DNA from: a virus
Strand: one strand, 5' to 3'
Virus record (IMG/VR): IMGVR_UViG_3300022926_000079
Span: 1-29,724 of that record
Length of the DNA stretch: 29,724 bases
The notes under the pieces are model-generated. The model saw only the letters and a program-made list of their open reading frames with translations. It made no database searches and was not told the DNA's origin. Shown piece by piece: positions 16,183 through 23,243 of this stretch; position 1 is the first letter of the stretch, and every line of letters starts with the position of its first letter. Position numbers and translations under genes: made by a program.

Positions 16183-16901
16183 CCAATCATCTGACCCATC
16201 ACTGCCCATGTTTGAGCCCCGATCCATCCGTCCACTGTCAACCCGTGTTTGGCTTGGAATGCCATCACTGCCTTCTCGGTCTTCGGACCGAAGTATCCGT
16301 CTTGTTTCGCTCCGACAATTTTTTGGATGGAGCGCACTAGGTCACGGTCTTTTTCTCCGCGCCGGATCGGCTTGCCCCGATACGGCACGAACGTCATTTT
16401 CGGTGGTGCTTGTTCGGCTGGTTTGCCTTTGAGTTCTGCGAACACGATACGGTAGTAGTCTGCGTCATCAGCCACGTCGGGGCTGATCTCCACATGAATC
16501 CAATCGGCCCAAGATTTGCCGCCACCTGTGATTGTTTTGCGTGCGTATCTGCGCCACTTGTTGCGGTCACATTTCCATCCGCGCCCTAACGGCTTGTAGG
16601 CGTAGTCGACAATGATTTCGATCTGGAGGTCTTCGGCGTGTTCAACGAGCCAGTCGATCCACTTCAGTGCTGTCTTGCGGTCGCCGCAACCGGGGTATGT
16701 GCCGCCACGGTAACTGAGATCAATGGCACGGCCGGTGCCGTGGTTCGATGGTTTGCTGCCACCTCTGACCGGCCTACGTAAATAGGTTCCGTTGTTGAAG
16801 AATGCTCCGCCTGTGAACTTGACGAACTCTCGGACGAACTGTTCTGTGCCTTTGCGTTTGCCGGATGCGTATCCGTCAAACCCTGTGTACTTGCGACCCA
16901 T
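16179..16901 (-). CDS. Endolysin: M15-type peptidase plus peptidoglycan-binding domain
   Basis: 240 residues. The N-terminal domain has the zinc peptidase signature S-x-H-x-x-G-x-A-x-D as SNHGTGRAID (H54, D61) and a third ligand in DWIHVEIS (H136), the pattern of M15 D-Ala-D-Ala/L-Ala-D-Glu peptidases. The C-terminal domain (about 185-240; RSIQKIVGAKQDGYFGPKTE, AFQAKHGLTVDGWIGAQTW) is a PG_binding_1 repeat. It cuts host peptidoglycan peptides at lysis. There is no signal peptide, so it needs a holin. ATG 16901 is preferred over the upstream GTG-type start near 16928, because the late motif ends exactly there. No Shine-Dalgarno is present. Confidence 0.92.
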   Translation of the reverse strand: MGRKYTGFDGYASGKRKGTEQFVREFVKFTGGAFFNNGTYLRRPVRGGSKPSNHGTGRAIDLSYRGGTYPGCGDRKTALKWIDWLVEHAEDLQIEIIVDYAYKPLGRGWKCDRNKWRRYARKTITGGGKSWADWIHVEISPDVADDADYYRIVFAELKGKPAEQAPPKMTFVPYRGKPIRRGEKDRDLVRSIQKIVGAKQDGYFGPKTEKAVMAFQAKHGLTVDGWIGAQTWAVMGQMIG

Positions 16902-16922
16902 ACTAACTAGCCCTTTCGTTAC
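16899..16922 (-). promoter_or_regulatory. Late motif copy E, on the - strand before the endolysin
   Basis: Read on the - strand: GTAACGA (16922-16916), then AAGGGCTAGTTAGTATG, ending on the endolysin ATG. It differs from copy D at only a few positions and is one base shorter. It overlaps the last codons and the TAG stop (16905-16903) of the sigma-region-4 fusion gene. It would place the endolysin under late control although it lies on the early strand. Confidence 0.58.
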
Positions 16923-17727
16923 CCTCATCGCTCAGGTCAAGGATGAATGATCCGTCGATGAGCATCTGTGCGATAACACAGTAGCCGACCATGTCTAGCA
17001 GTGTGTCGATGATTGATTCGTTCGCCGGGCTGCCATCGGATTTCTTCATCAGGTTGGCGTACCGTTCGATCTTGTCAGACAGGCGGATCGCCACCCCAAA
17101 CAGTCCGCCTTGCAGAATGTTTTGGTGGCCGTAGTCACGTTGCTTGGAAACCAGCAGGTCGGTCATTCGTTCGCTGTCCCACTCGCCTCTGTCTCGTAGT
17201 TCAGCGATAGCGGAGTAGGCGATGGCGGGCCACACCCTGATGTCGGTGCCTTCTGTCCTGAACAGTACGTCTCGTTCTTCTCGCACTTTGGCAATGTCGA
17301 TTGGTGTCGGGTCAGCGAAGTAGGAAGCAAGTGCTTTCACTAGGTCTTCTGCTGATTCTTCCCATGTGGTTGGCATGTTCACTCTTTCTCTGATGGTCAT
17401 GTCGAAACTTAGCATTGCTTTCAATGCTTTGAGGGCACGGTTCCGTATCCGGAACACGTGTGTTTTGGATACACCAAGTTGGTCAGCGATTTGTTGCAAC
17501 GACAGTTGTTCACTGTAAACAGCGTCGATTACCCAGCGGTCTTCTTCTGGTAGCAGGTCGACTGCGTCGGCAACAATTTCTCTGAGCGGTTCTAGTTCTT
17601 CGGATGATTCTTCTGGTTCATGTCCGAAGTCTGCTTCCATCAATGCCTGTATCGGGTTCTCTGGTATGCGACGAAACATTGGTGTTTCGTCACCATAGAA
17701 CTCTGTTGGTATTTGACGGTTAGCCAT
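16903..17727 (-). CDS. Sigma-region-4-like HTH fused to a DUF1599/Nmad1-like domain
   Basis: 274 residues in one unbroken frame. Residues about 50-107 look like sigma70 region 4: DLLPEEDRWVIDAVYSEQLS followed by LQQIADQLGVSKTHVFRIRN, with a helix-turn-helix. Residues about 180-262 (VSKQRDYGHQNILQGGLFGV, then RLSDKIERYANL and ESIIDTLLDMVGYCVIAQM) match the KxxDYG...R...D pattern of DUF1599, a nucleotide-modification-associated domain in phages. One protein may therefore bind promoter DNA and act on nucleotides or DNA bases. An internal GTG/ATG near residues 116-118, with AAAGAG upstream, could also give a separate C-terminal product. It lies just before the endolysin. Confidence 0.72.
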   Translation of the reverse strand: MANRQIPTEFYGDETPMFRRIPENPIQALMEADFGHEPEESSEELEPLREIVADAVDLLPEEDRWVIDAVYSEQLSLQQIADQLGVSKTHVFRIRNRALKALKAMLSFDMTIRERVNMPTTWEESAEDLVKALASYFADPTPIDIAKVREERDVLFRTEGTDIRVWPAIAYSAIAELRDRGEWDSERMTDLLVSKQRDYGHQNILQGGLFGVAIRLSDKIERYANLMKKSDGSPANESIIDTLLDMVGYCVIAQMLIDGSFILDLSDEGNERAS

Positions 17728-18217
17728 TTGTGATCTCTTTGATCAGTTCGACTGCTGTATCGAAACTAATCAGCATTCTACGTGGAACCGTGTGGAAGGT
17801 GTCGTAATGTTTGCGGATTCGATCAAACTTTTTTATCGCACCCCACTGGTCATCTGTGTCTCCCATGACGACCAGCATCTGGTCGGTTGCACGTGACACG
17901 AACACAACAGCAACCGGTTTGTTTCTTTTCTTCCGCCATCCAGCAACGGTGTCAACGAACGCTGTGGTGTACGGGAATGACTTGGGGTCTGCGTCGAACT
18001 CTAGGTTGCGTGATTTCACTTCGACACAGTGTCCGCTGTCTAGGACTACGTCTTGTTCATCTTCGTAGTCTTTGATTTGTTCTTCGGTTTCAGCGAATGT
18101 TAGTTCGGTTGCTTCAGCGTTGATGCCGCACTCGGTGAGTCGGGCGGCTACCAGTTCGGCGTACTGTTGGCCGATGGTGGCTTCGCGTCGGAAGATTTCG
18201 TCGCTTGCCCGCTTCAT
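17720..18217 (-). CDS. PD-(D/E)XK nuclease-like protein
   Basis: 165 residues. The core EDEQDVVLDSGHCVEVKSR has the D-x(9)-E-x-K arrangement (D56, E66, K68) of the restriction-endonuclease fold, followed by the aromatic, basic FPYTTAFVDTVAGWRKKR. It probably cuts or trims DNA in recombination or degrades foreign or host DNA. It overlaps the RusA-like gene by four bases (ATGA) and its own TAA lies in the start region of the next gene (ATGGCTAA). The fold call is fairly good; substrate unknown. Confidence 0.75.
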   Translation of the reverse strand: MKRASDEIFRREATIGQQYAELVAARLTECGINAEATELTFAETEEQIKDYEDEQDVVLDSGHCVEVKSRNLEFDADPKSFPYTTAFVDTVAGWRKKRNKPVAVVFVSRATDQMLVVMGDTDDQWGAIKKFDRIRKHYDTFHTVPRRMLISFDTAVELIKEITNG

Positions 18218-18579
18218 CGTTTTTCCGCCGTGACAATCATGACGATCTTGTCGTTCTCAAACGCTGCGCCTTGGAGTCCATCCAGTGTGGTCTTCACAAG
18301 GTTGTCTACGTCGGCTGTGAGTTTGGTGGTGTGATCCCCGAGCGGGGTGAAAGTTATTTCTGTTTGTTGTGTGGTGTAGACGATGTCTATTTGTAGCGGC
18401 TGGTCGTAGAACGGTCCGTTCTGTTTCAGGTATTCGTCCCGAATGTTTGCTTCTGCTTCCAGAGTTGTTTTCGGGGTGAACACACGACCGCCCCGCCCAA
18501 GGCGTGGTCTGCCTTTGGGTCGGGGTCGGCCGGGGATCGTTATTGTGAACGGCCGTTTATTCGACCTGCGTCTTCCCAT
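18214..18579 (-). CDS. rusA: RusA-like Holliday junction resolvase
   Basis: 121 residues, the usual RusA length. It has the basic N-terminal strand (FTITIPGRPRPKGRPR) and the acidic signature ADVDNLVKTTLDGLQGAAFE followed by NDKIV (D90, D92, D100, D110 region). RusA dimers cut four-way junctions with paired nicks during phage recombination and packaging-substrate resolution. ATG 18579 lies within the primase 3' end, a 40-base overlap; no later start would keep the full N-terminal strand. Confidence 0.88.
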   Translation of the reverse strand: MGRRRSNKRPFTITIPGRPRPKGRPRLGRGGRVFTPKTTLEAEANIRDEYLKQNGPFYDQPLQIDIVYTTQQTEITFTPLGDHTTKLTADVDNLVKTTLDGLQGAAFENDKIVMIVTAEKR

Positions 18580-19481
18580 GTTTCGCCCGCTACTTTCTGC
18601 ACGGCTTCCATAACTGTCCGCGCTATCCGTTTCTCACGATCATTACGATTTGAGAATTTTCCCCATCGACGATCGGCATCGTATAGCACCGCAGTTATCT
18701 CCTCGGGGGATAGCCCGTCACGTGCCGCACAGCAAGCCAGATAAAACATTGTGGTTGACCTGTCTTTGCCCGGTTTCGGTCCGTTCCGTAACACGTATCT
18801 GGTGAGTTTCCCCATCTTGTACACGGGAAGTGTCGACGGTATTTCACCGTCGATCACAACATGTTGCTTCGGTGGTTCTTTCCACATGTCGGCAAGCCGC
18901 AGAATCTTGTGTGGTGGAACACGGTTGGCGTGTGCTTCTTCAATGAAGAACTCCCTGCCCATAGGTGTCAGGTCGTCGTTCATGATGTACCGCAAACCTG
19001 AACCGTCGTTCGGGTATGGCAACCTCACATAGTTACCAACCTGCCCATCTCCCAACGTCACCTGCTTCGGGTTGACCTCGGTCGGTGGCACGTCAGCAAC
19101 TTTGTGAACCACAAGGAAAGCGTTACGCATCGATTCTGCCGGGATGCTACGTGTCGGGAACAGCCACACGTGATAGCCCTTACGGGTTTTCTCTATCCAT
19201 GTGACTATGTCCTTCATGGCGAACGCTTCTTGTATGCGATGCGCCGCGTCGTAGTCGTCCACATCGATGTCGGTGCATCCCCATGTGACGATGGTGCCAG
19301 TTGACCTGTTCATTGCCGGGTAGATCCCAACCTGTGTGCCACCGTTCAGGTGTTCACGGAACAGGTCGGGGCTGACAGGACGGCGGATGCATCCACCGGT
19401 CCATGATCCGTAACAGTCGGAGCGGCCAGCGAACAAGTCGATGTACTTCCTGAGTGTTTCACCTGTGATGCCGTTCACCAT
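18540..19481 (-). CDS. Archaeo-eukaryotic-type primase (PrimPol-like)
   Basis: 313 residues. It has the AEP motifs in order: CTDIDVDDY (D71, D73), KTRKGYHVWLF (H104, the sxH motif) and a third region near GNYVRLPYPND. A helical C-terminal part follows (about 245-310; FYLACCAARDGLSPEEITAV, REKRIARTVMEAVQ) of the type found after phage primase cores. It makes primers for genome replication. ATG 19481 overlaps the helicase stop by seven bases; GTG 19478 and an upstream GTG 19508 are alternatives. It is adjacent to the helicase, making a replication pair. Confidence 0.85.
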   Translation of the reverse strand: MVNGITGETLRKYIDLFAGRSDCYGSWTGGCIRRPVSPDLFREHLNGGTQVGIYPAMNRSTGTIVTWGCTDIDVDDYDAAHRIQEAFAMKDIVTWIEKTRKGYHVWLFPTRSIPAESMRNAFLVVHKVADVPPTEVNPKQVTLGDGQVGNYVRLPYPNDGSGLRYIMNDDLTPMGREFFIEEAHANRVPPHKILRLADMWKEPPKQHVVIDGEIPSTLPVYKMGKLTRYVLRNGPKPGKDRSTTMFYLACCAARDGLSPEEITAVLYDADRRWGKFSNRNDREKRIARTVMEAVQKVAGETWEDAGRINGRSQ

Positions 19482-20548
19482 TGACCATCCAGTTGTGGTT
19501 CCTCCCACACCACCTCAGGTGTTGTGGGGCGGGCCACTAAAGGTTTGAACCCTTTGAGCCTGCCGGTCCCTTGTTCAATGTAGTAGTCGATGTCATCGAC
19601 CAGTTCGGCATCATGCCGTTTGCATTTCACAAGGTTCAACGTGACGGTGTTGGAGTGGCGTTCCAGTTCTGCCCTGAGCATGTCCAACTTCTCCAATGCG
19701 ATCTCGGAGACGGAGCCGTGTGCGGCTCGTTCTTCGATCTCTCTGATCTCTGCTTCGATCCCGAACTTCTTGCGTCGCACACCAATGATGTGTGATGCCT
19801 GTTGTTCGCCACCGAACGCACCGGATGAGATGGTTTGTTTCGCACCGTCTTTACCTGATGTGCGTGACGACTGGTGCAGCACAACCAACGGCACGTCGTG
19901 CCGTCGGGCGAACGCTTTGATCGTGTTCGCTTTCGACGCGACGTTGTCTTCGGTTGGCAGCAACTCTAGGTAGTCGTACACGATGCATGCTGGCTCACCA
20001 ATGTTGTCTGCGGTTTCATGAACTGCACGATCCATGTCTCCCATGCTGAGGAACTGGTCGAACACTGCGAGTTTGCCGAACTCTTCGGACGCTGTCTGTT
20101 CGATCATGTCGATGGTTTCCCGGTCGTCTTGTTCGATCAACTGTTCCAACATCCGGCCCGGTGTGCCCGTGATCAGTGACACCAGTTTGATCAGTGTCAA
20201 TGTGCGTGGCTCATCGGGGCAGAAGTACATGATTGGTTTGTCACGGTTCGCCCGCAAGATTTCCATCAGGAACAATGTTTTGCCGGAGTGCGAGTAGCCG
20301 TTGATCAGCAGCATCTCGCCGGGTGCCACGCCACGCATCTGCGTGTCGATGTCGTTGAACCCTAGGTAGATGCGATCAGCGGGTGTTTGCACCCAACGGA
20401 CAAAGTCCCCTACCGAATCGCTGAGTGGACGGTAGAACAGTGGGGCTGGGGCTGGCAGCAGAGACGGAGACGGGGCGACCTCGGTGAGATCGCCCCGCTC
20501 CATTTCTTCCCACCGAGCCGCCAGATCGGGGCTGGTGGTGTCGCTCAC
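19475..20548 (-). CDS. DnaB-like replicative helicase/ATPase
   Basis: 357 residues. The RecA-type core has Walker A GYSHSGKT (84-91), Walker B-like CIVYDYLELL (about 188-197), and the LHQSSR sensor segment (about 224-229). The layout fits DnaB-like or RecA-like ring ATPases that unwind DNA at the fork. It lacks a long N-terminal DnaB domain; residues 1-45 are short and Pro-rich. GTG 20548 overlaps the previous TGA (GTGA) and is chosen over an upstream in-frame start for this reason. It pairs with the primase downstream. Confidence 0.85.
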   Translation of the reverse strand: MSDTTSPDLAARWEEMERGDLTEVAPSPSLLPAPAPLFYRPLSDSVGDFVRWVQTPADRIYLGFNDIDTQMRGVAPGEMLLINGYSHSGKTLFLMEILRANRDKPIMYFCPDEPRTLTLIKLVSLITGTPGRMLEQLIEQDDRETIDMIEQTASEEFGKLAVFDQFLSMGDMDRAVHETADNIGEPACIVYDYLELLPTEDNVASKANTIKAFARRHDVPLVVLHQSSRTSGKDGAKQTISSGAFGGEQQASHIIGVRRKKFGIEAEIREIEERAAHGSVSEIALEKLDMLRAELERHSNTVTLNLVKCKRHDAELVDDIDYYIEQGTGRLKGFKPLVARPTTPEVVWEEPQLDGQW

Positions 20549-20988
20549 TTCGGCGGCCAGAACGCGAAGGGCTGACCCTTGGCGTTCATGCTCCCGTCGG
20601 CTGCCTTGAACCACGGACGGTTGTTCGTGGCGTTGGCGGTGTCACGGTTGTCGTACACCTTGGTGACGCTGTTCTTCGCGCAAGCAGCGATCAGCCACTC
20701 GGGAAGCGGGCCATGCTGGGCACCGGCAACTTCGATGGTTGCAGCGGACTGCTGCACCTCAGTGGTTCCGGGGAACATGTCCTTGACAGCGGCAACACCG
20801 CTGGTGGATGCCTGCCCGCCGATCTCTGCGGTCAGGTAGTTGCCGAGTTCGACAATGACCATGGCGACGGTTTGCAGTTCTGCGTAACCCTCGTCGGTGG
20901 TGATGTCGATACCACGCTGCGCTGCGTAGTTCAGTGAGTTGGTCAACGTGTTACCTACACGCAAACCGATTTGCTGTTGATCAGCCAT
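20545..20988 (-). CDS. Putative replication/recombination accessory protein
   Basis: 147 residues. The N-terminal half is helical (NTLTNSLNYAAQRGIDITTD), and the C-terminal segment holds KVYDNRDTANATNNRPWFKA and ends FAFWPPK. I recall comparable DNR...P.(F/D)K endings, some with added cysteines, in phage proteins next to replication genes; an ssDNA-binding or accessory role is possible but not shown. It has the strongest Shine-Dalgarno of the block (GAGGAGG). It overlaps the helicase by four bases. Confidence 0.68.
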   Translation of the reverse strand: MADQQQIGLRVGNTLTNSLNYAAQRGIDITTDEGYAELQTVAMVIVELGNYLTAEIGGQASTSGVAAVKDMFPGTTEVQQSAATIEVAGAQHGPLPEWLIAACAKNSVTKVYDNRDTANATNNRPWFKAADGSMNAKGQPFAFWPPK

Positions 20989-21151
20989 GTGATGAACCTC
21001 CTCTGGTTCGGTTGTTGGTGTCCCTGCAGGGACACCTGTTGGCCCGACACCTTTGGCTTGGGGTGCCGGGTTCCCTCATGTGAGGCTTATAGAAGGTGGC
21101 GAATGCCAACACGCCACCAACAACGAAGATGTATCCGATCAGGGTTTCCAT
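20981..21151 (-). CDS. Small single-pass membrane protein carrying a palindrome copy
   Basis: 56 residues: a hydrophobic N-terminal helix (LIGYIFVVGGVLAFATF), then a basic tail. The palindrome at 21018-21035 is translated in the tail as CPCRDT. AGGGGA lies upstream; ATG 21151 overlaps the nuclease stop, and its TGA lies inside the next start region (ATGGCTGA, 20988-20981). The tight junctions and membrane helix support a real gene, but the tail could be non-coding baggage around the palindrome. Confidence 0.6.
   Translation of the reverse strand: METLIGYIFVVGGVLAFATFYKPHMREPGTPSQRCRANRCPCRDTNNRTRGGSSHG
21018..21035. repeat. 18-bp palindrome, copy 1
   Basis: GTGTCCCTGCAGGGACAC is a perfect inverted repeat with no loop, extended to 20 bp by flanking G and C. 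It lies 30 bases upstream (in transcription direction) of the start of the 20545-20988 gene, inside the coding sequence of the small membrane protein. Loop-free symmetry suits a dimeric DNA-binding protein. Four related copies lie at 24129, 28285, 28739 and 29094. Confidence 0.85.
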
Positions 21152-21951
21152 GTTAGTTCATCCCCTGACATGTCTGCCCCCTTGCAGGTGTCCCAGAACG
21201 GACACCAGATGTGAGAACACAACGCCGACTGGTCGTTCAACGGCCACGGATTATCCATCCCGTACCGCAACGCAAACTGTGCGGCACTCAACGCTTGCTT
21301 ACGAACGAACGAGATGTGCCCGATGTCCCGTTGTAGTTCCACGATCTGGGTGTCACCGTTACGCAACATCACGTCATAGAAAAACTTGACTGGCACCTGA
21401 GTGACCAGACCGTCATGAACAGCGGCGGCACAGTACACCGATGGTTGAACAGCCCAGCGTTGCTTCTCCCACTGCTGGTACTTGCGGCTCGCAGACTTGT
21501 GATCCCACACCGTGTTGTTCGGGGCCACATAGTCGATGGTTCCTTCAAACCATACAGGGGTGCCGTCGGCTTCACCGATCTGGAACTCAAACCTGTACTC
21601 CACCTGACCGCCGGGCGGCATGATCGGGTACACGTTCGCAGCCCACGCCGCTGACATCAACTGGGTTTGACCGACCATCTCATCGGCGGTCAGCCCTGTC
21701 GACTTCCACGACTCGGCCTCTGCCGCCATCTGCAACGCTTCCGGCGCAGCCTCAGCGGCCGCACCGGGATCGATCTCACCGGACAACACCTGTTCGATCA
21801 CAGCGTGCATCGCTGTGCCGATCACGGTCAGGTCGGAACCGATGTTCGCATCGGGTTCGACCACGTTACGACGTGCCCGTTCTGGGCACAGCAGGAAGTC
21901 ATTCAACCATGACTGCCTGATTGCTACCCCACCGTCTTCTCTGATCTTCAT
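21139..21951 (-). CDS. Cas4/RecB-like PD-(D/E)XK exonuclease with Fe-S cluster
   Basis: 270 residues. Motifs in order: SWLNDFLLCPERARR with C22; GTAMHAVIEQ (H49); EGTIDYVA (D140) and TVWDHKSASRKY (D150, K152), the nuclease acids and lysine; QPSVY (Q169, Y173), the QhxxY motif; then C245, C250 and C256 (LCSHIWCPFWDTC). The four cysteines match the 4Fe-4S clamp of Cas4 and AddB nucleases. It probably resects dsDNA ends for phage recombination. ATG 21951 is chosen over an upstream start near 21990 because GAAAGGGG precedes it. Confidence 0.9.
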   Translation of the reverse strand: MKIREDGGVAIRQSWLNDFLLCPERARRNVVEPDANIGSDLTVIGTAMHAVIEQVLSGEIDPGAAAEAAPEALQMAAEAESWKSTGLTADEMVGQTQLMSAAWAANVYPIMPPGGQVEYRFEFQIGEADGTPVWFEGTIDYVAPNNTVWDHKSASRKYQQWEKQRWAVQPSVYCAAAVHDGLVTQVPVKFFYDVMLRNGDTQIVELQRDIGHISFVRKQALSAAQFALRYGMDNPWPLNDQSALCSHIWCPFWDTCKGADMSGDELTWKP

Positions 21952-21966
21952 GCCTTTACCCCTTTC

Positions 21967-22008
21967 GGGCACTTCGTGCCCACTGAACATCGGACACCTG
22001 TGTGTCCG
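21967..22008 (-). promoter_or_regulatory. Two hairpins in the gap between the HTH and Cas4-like genes
   Basis: This gap (21952-22038) holds two inverted repeats: CGGACAC/GTGTCCG around a 4-base loop (21991-22008) and GGGCAC/GTGCCC around a 3-base loop (21967-21981). The latter lies just before the Shine-Dalgarno of the Cas4-like gene. Neither is followed by a T-run. They could be mRNA processing or translation-control hairpins, or weak terminators. Confidence 0.5.
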
Positions 22009-22038
22009 GTGGGGGCTGCCCTTGATGGCATCCCCATT

Positions 22039-22341
22039 CTAATCACCCCTGTCAAGCACCGACCGTAAACGGTCGGCCTCGGCTGTCATGTGATCAGCGA
22101 TCAGTTCCTGTTCGACCGTGATGTCGTACAGCACGTCGGACACTTCGTCCCGTTCAACGACGGCGCGTCGCTCGGGTGTGATCCCGTGCCGACGCAACAA
22201 CGTGTACACCGTCGACCGTGAGATGTTGTGCTTCTCGCAGATGCGGCTGATGGTTTCACCTGCCATGTACTCATCAGCGACTGCGGCGGACAGACCGTTG
22301 CTATGAACCCGTGGCCTGCCGGGCTTCCGTGCGTTCGTCAC
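22039..22341 (-). CDS. Helix-turn-helix DNA-binding protein, resolvase-type HTH
   Basis: 100 residues. A basic, AT-hook-like N terminus (RKPGRPRVHSNG) precedes an HTH (GETISRICEKHNISRSTVYT, LLRRHGI), like the C-terminal HTH of Hin/resolvase recombinases, without a catalytic domain. The C-terminal half is acidic and helical. Probably a transcription or replication regulator of the early block. The start overlaps the previous gene's 3' end by 41 bases. Confidence 0.78.
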   Translation of the reverse strand: MTNARKPGRPRVHSNGLSAAVADEYMAGETISRICEKHNISRSTVYTLLRRHGITPERRAVVERDEVSDVLYDITVEQELIADHMTAEADRLRSVLDRGD

Positions 22342-22558
22342 GTGTCGCCACCTCCCCTAGTTCTCCTGCTTTCAACATCTGCCACACCAGATGACGGGCA
22401 ACCCATGAGGCGCACCCTGTTTGGCGAAGCATCCTGTACACCCTGACCACGTACGGCCTGTAGGAATGTCCGACGAACCGGTAATGGAACTCCAACGATC
22501 CGGCCATCGGTTTGGTCTGCCGCATGTACGGCTCCAACATGAACACTCTCATTTTCAT
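22301..22558 (-). CDS. Hypothetical basic protein
   Basis: 85 residues, rich in Arg, Tyr and Met (YRFVGHSYRPYVVRVYRMLR; WVARHLVWQMLKAGELGEV), with a polar tail. No family recognised. The ATG overlaps the stop of the preceding gene as ATGA and it overlaps the HTH gene by 41 bases, so its tail is the less certain part. Confidence 0.62.
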   Translation of the reverse strand: MKMRVFMLEPYMRQTKPMAGSLEFHYRFVGHSYRPYVVRVYRMLRQTGCASWVARHLVWQMLKAGELGEVATRDERTEARQATGS

Positions 22559-22860
22559 TTGTTTCCCTTTGCGATCTGGGCGACACGCTGATAGGAGATG
22601 CCGATCTCGTCGGCCATCTTCCGGTACGTGTTGCCTTCTTCATGTCGTTTCACGATTCGGAAACGACGGGCTTTGTGTGTGTCCGACACAAGAGTTGTCA
22701 ATGTGTCGATGATGTGCGCTGTCTCACCCATCATGGTGCGGATGTCGCCGTGTTCCGCTAGGCGTAACGCTTCGTAAATATGTCCTGCTGCTAAGGCAAG
22801 TTGGTCGCTGACTTCTGTGCGAGGTTTGACGTGCCGGGGGTTTTCTGTGCTGTTGATCAT
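22555..22860 (-). CDS. Putative HTH DNA-binding protein
   Basis: 101 residues. The N-terminal half is helical (SDQLALAAGHIYEALRLAEH); residues about 65-100 (RFRIVKRHEEGNTYRKMADE, IGISYQRVAQIAKGNK) form a sigma-like or HTH-type DNA-binding motif. A promoter lies directly upstream with only six bases between the -10 and ATG 22860, so the transcript is probably leaderless. It is first in the unit containing the 22301 and 22039 genes and the replication genes, and may control them. Confidence 0.75.
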   Translation of the reverse strand: MINSTENPRHVKPRTEVSDQLALAAGHIYEALRLAEHGDIRTMMGETAHIIDTLTTLVSDTHKARRFRIVKRHEEGNTYRKMADEIGISYQRVAQIAKGNK

Positions 22861-22866
22861 GACAAC

Positions 22867-22896
22867 AGTTTAGTCCACCCCCGGCTAGTTCGTCAA
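22867..22896 (-). promoter_or_regulatory. Early promoter P1 with embedded stop codon
   Basis: On the - strand: TTGACG (22896-22891), an 18-base spacer, then TAAACT (22872-22867), followed by GTTGTC and the ATG at 22860. The -35 context ACTTGACGAAC is shared with P2 and P3. The whiB stop TGA lies inside TTGACG. The hexamers and spacing fit a host housekeeping sigma factor, and the short gap predicts a leaderless message. Confidence 0.75.
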
Positions 22897-23243
22897 GTAC
22901 CCCCTAGACGTTCGCGGTCGCGTTGCGCCTGCAACGCAGCAGCGGACAAGTCCGGACCGTACGTATCCAAAGAACCAGTCAACCCAAGTTCGCCACGCAT
23001 CACACGTCGCTGCCGAGCAGACTTGCCACCCCAGATACCTTCTTCGATGTTGAACCTCAAAGCAAAATCCAAACACTCCTCAGCCACAGTGCACTCGGCA
23101 CACACAGCACGGGCACGTTTCAACATTTGCTTCTGGTCACCACGCGGGATGAAGAACTCCGGTGTGTCATCGACAAGCATCATGCCCCGGCATGCTGCAT
23201 CCTGCTGCCACTCCGGCCTAGAGAAAATGAAATCAAAACTCAT
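22893..23243 (-). CDS. whiB: WhiB-family iron-sulfur transcription factor
   Basis: 116 residues. Four cluster-binding cysteines (C18, C48, C51, C57) in the WhiB spacing C-x29-C-x2-C-x5-C, then the conserved GIWGG turn (69-73) and a basic DNA-contact segment (KSARQRRVMRG). WhiB proteins bind a 4Fe-4S cluster and the host sigma factor and are restricted to actinobacteria and their phages; phage versions can reprogramme host transcription and affect superinfection. GAGGAA precedes the ATG, and it overlaps the upstream gene by four bases. Confidence 0.93.
   Translation of the reverse strand: MSFDFIFSRPEWQQDAACRGMMLVDDTPEFFIPRGDQKQMLKRARAVCAECTVAEECLDFALRFNIEEGIWGGKSARQRRVMRGELGLTGSLDTYGPDLSAAALQAQRDRERLGGT

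Noticed and set aside
22039-22060. TTGACA near 22050 as a promoter
   Set aside because: It falls in the last codons of the HTH gene, and no -10 lies at a suitable distance (TAGAAT is only 8 bases away).
22338-22643. Alternative - strand frame overlapping the 22301-22558 gene
   Set aside because: It overlaps two better-supported genes; the chosen frame starts with an ATGA overlap and a more ordinary composition.
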